The position numbers and the translations under genes were made by a program. The notes under the pieces were generated by a model. That model was not told the origin of the DNA. It saw only the letters and a program-made list of their open reading frames with translations, and did not search any database. From Bacteroidaceae bacterium (GTDB lineage Bacteria > Bacteroidota > Bacteroidia > Bacteroidales > Barnesiellaceae_A), in contig JAFQRE010000039.1 of assembly GCA_017410245.1 (NCBI GenBank), positions 30,531-94,530 of the forward strand: DNA of 64,000 bases. The letters run 5' to 3'. Positions 63,745 to 64,000 of the stretch are shown piece by piece (position 1 is the first letter of the stretch; every line of letters begins with the position of its first letter).

Positions 63745-64000
63745 ATTCGTTAAGTTTTATTTGTTTTTGTCTTAGTGATGTGGGAGGCGGTCAAGCCAAC
63801 CCACACCTTTGGAGTCTGTTTTGAATTTTATTATACGAGTTAGTCCGTTGCTTTGAAGATTAGTTTCGGCTTCTTTGAGGCTATTTCTTGCATCTTTTGA
63901 CTTGTGAAATTTGAAATTAGCCCGCTATTATCTGCTTTCCCCAAGTCAAAATCTACATAAAAATAGCTCTCAAATAATCTCGAAATAAAATTCAAACAGA
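63745..64000. other. Terminal 256 bases without a recognised gene
   Basis: On the minus strand two overlapping frames are open: 63998-63840 (52 codons, off the edge, ending ...KPKLIFKATD) and 63924-63772 (50 codons without an ATG, Lys-rich, ending ...WLDRLPHH). Neither is recognised and openness of this length can be chance. No TAnnTTTG element was seen for the permease gene. Confidence 0.25.

Noticed and set aside
1..64000. tRNA, rRNA, CRISPR, transposase or prophage genes
   Set aside because: No tRNA-like cloverleaf, no repeat-spacer array and no integrase or transposase motif was recognised by eye; a covariance-model scan would be needed to exclude small RNAs.

Overview
The window reads as chromosomal DNA of a gut-type Bacteroidales bacterium. 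Four secreted proteins end in type IX secretion (T9SS) C-terminal tails. Promoters match the Bacteroidetes TTG-N20-TAnnTTTG pattern, and Shine-Dalgarno sequences are nearly absent. There is an UpxY-type antiterminator at the head of a polysaccharide locus, a DUF5686 outer-membrane protein, a long Ala-rich S16 tail and a GH57/GT4/debranching glycogen cluster. The genus is not determined; a Muribaculaceae-, Barnesiellaceae- or Porphyromonadaceae-like bacterium is an inference. No rRNA, tRNA, CRISPR array, transposase or prophage was recognised.

Layout: 1-6.8 kb holds a partial helicase-like gene cut by the left edge, a flavodoxin-type iron-sulfur protein, pncB, an EamA exporter, a short YdeI-like protein, a T9SS-exported CotH kinase and a tRNA-dihydrouridine synthase. 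6.8-13.5 kb is housekeeping: dnaJ-grpE-ispE on the minus strand, then dnaB and a branching enzyme on the plus strand. 13.5-21.1 kb (minus) carries a free-methionine sulfoxide reductase, a GH53 galactanase lipoprotein, an M16 peptidase, an XRE/DUF2975 pair and nadE. 21.1-31.2 kb is an envelope and secretion block: a small membrane protein, a T9SS beta-propeller protein, a DUF5686/GNAT operon and two tandem T9SS M6 metallopeptidases. 31.4-40 kb has a Crp/Fnr regulator, MarC, a glycogen operon (GH133, GT4, GH57), a nucleoside phosphorylase and a GH43-like enzyme. 40-44.6 kb has rpsP and the operon aspS-nif3-like-zinc ribbon.

The plus-strand stretch 45.0-59.4 kb is one exopolysaccharide operon. 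It contains the UpxY antiterminator, UDP-glucose dehydrogenase, a galacturonokinase-like GHMP kinase, a sugar-1-P nucleotidyltransferase, UDP-glucuronate 4-epimerase, a Wzx flippase, GT2, a TupA-like ATP-grasp protein, a Wzy-like polymerase, two GT4, GT2, a PglC-like phosphoglycosyl transferase and a PglE-like aminotransferase, and it ends in a strong terminator. The first enzymes could supply UDP-galacturonate both de novo (Ugd plus epimerase) and by salvage (kinase plus nucleotidyltransferase). After it come an ECF sigma/membrane protein/Spy-like stress operon and, on the minus strand, an FtsX-type ABC permease followed by a decayed remnant of a second permease.

The observations most worth following up are the putative UDP-GalA salvage module, the upxY leader (promoter, 5' hairpin, mini-ORF with a Shine-Dalgarno), the GH57 protein whose catalytic Asp is Asn and which carries a histone-like tail, the decayed permease remnant, and a small amber-interrupted membrane-protein gene after rpsP.
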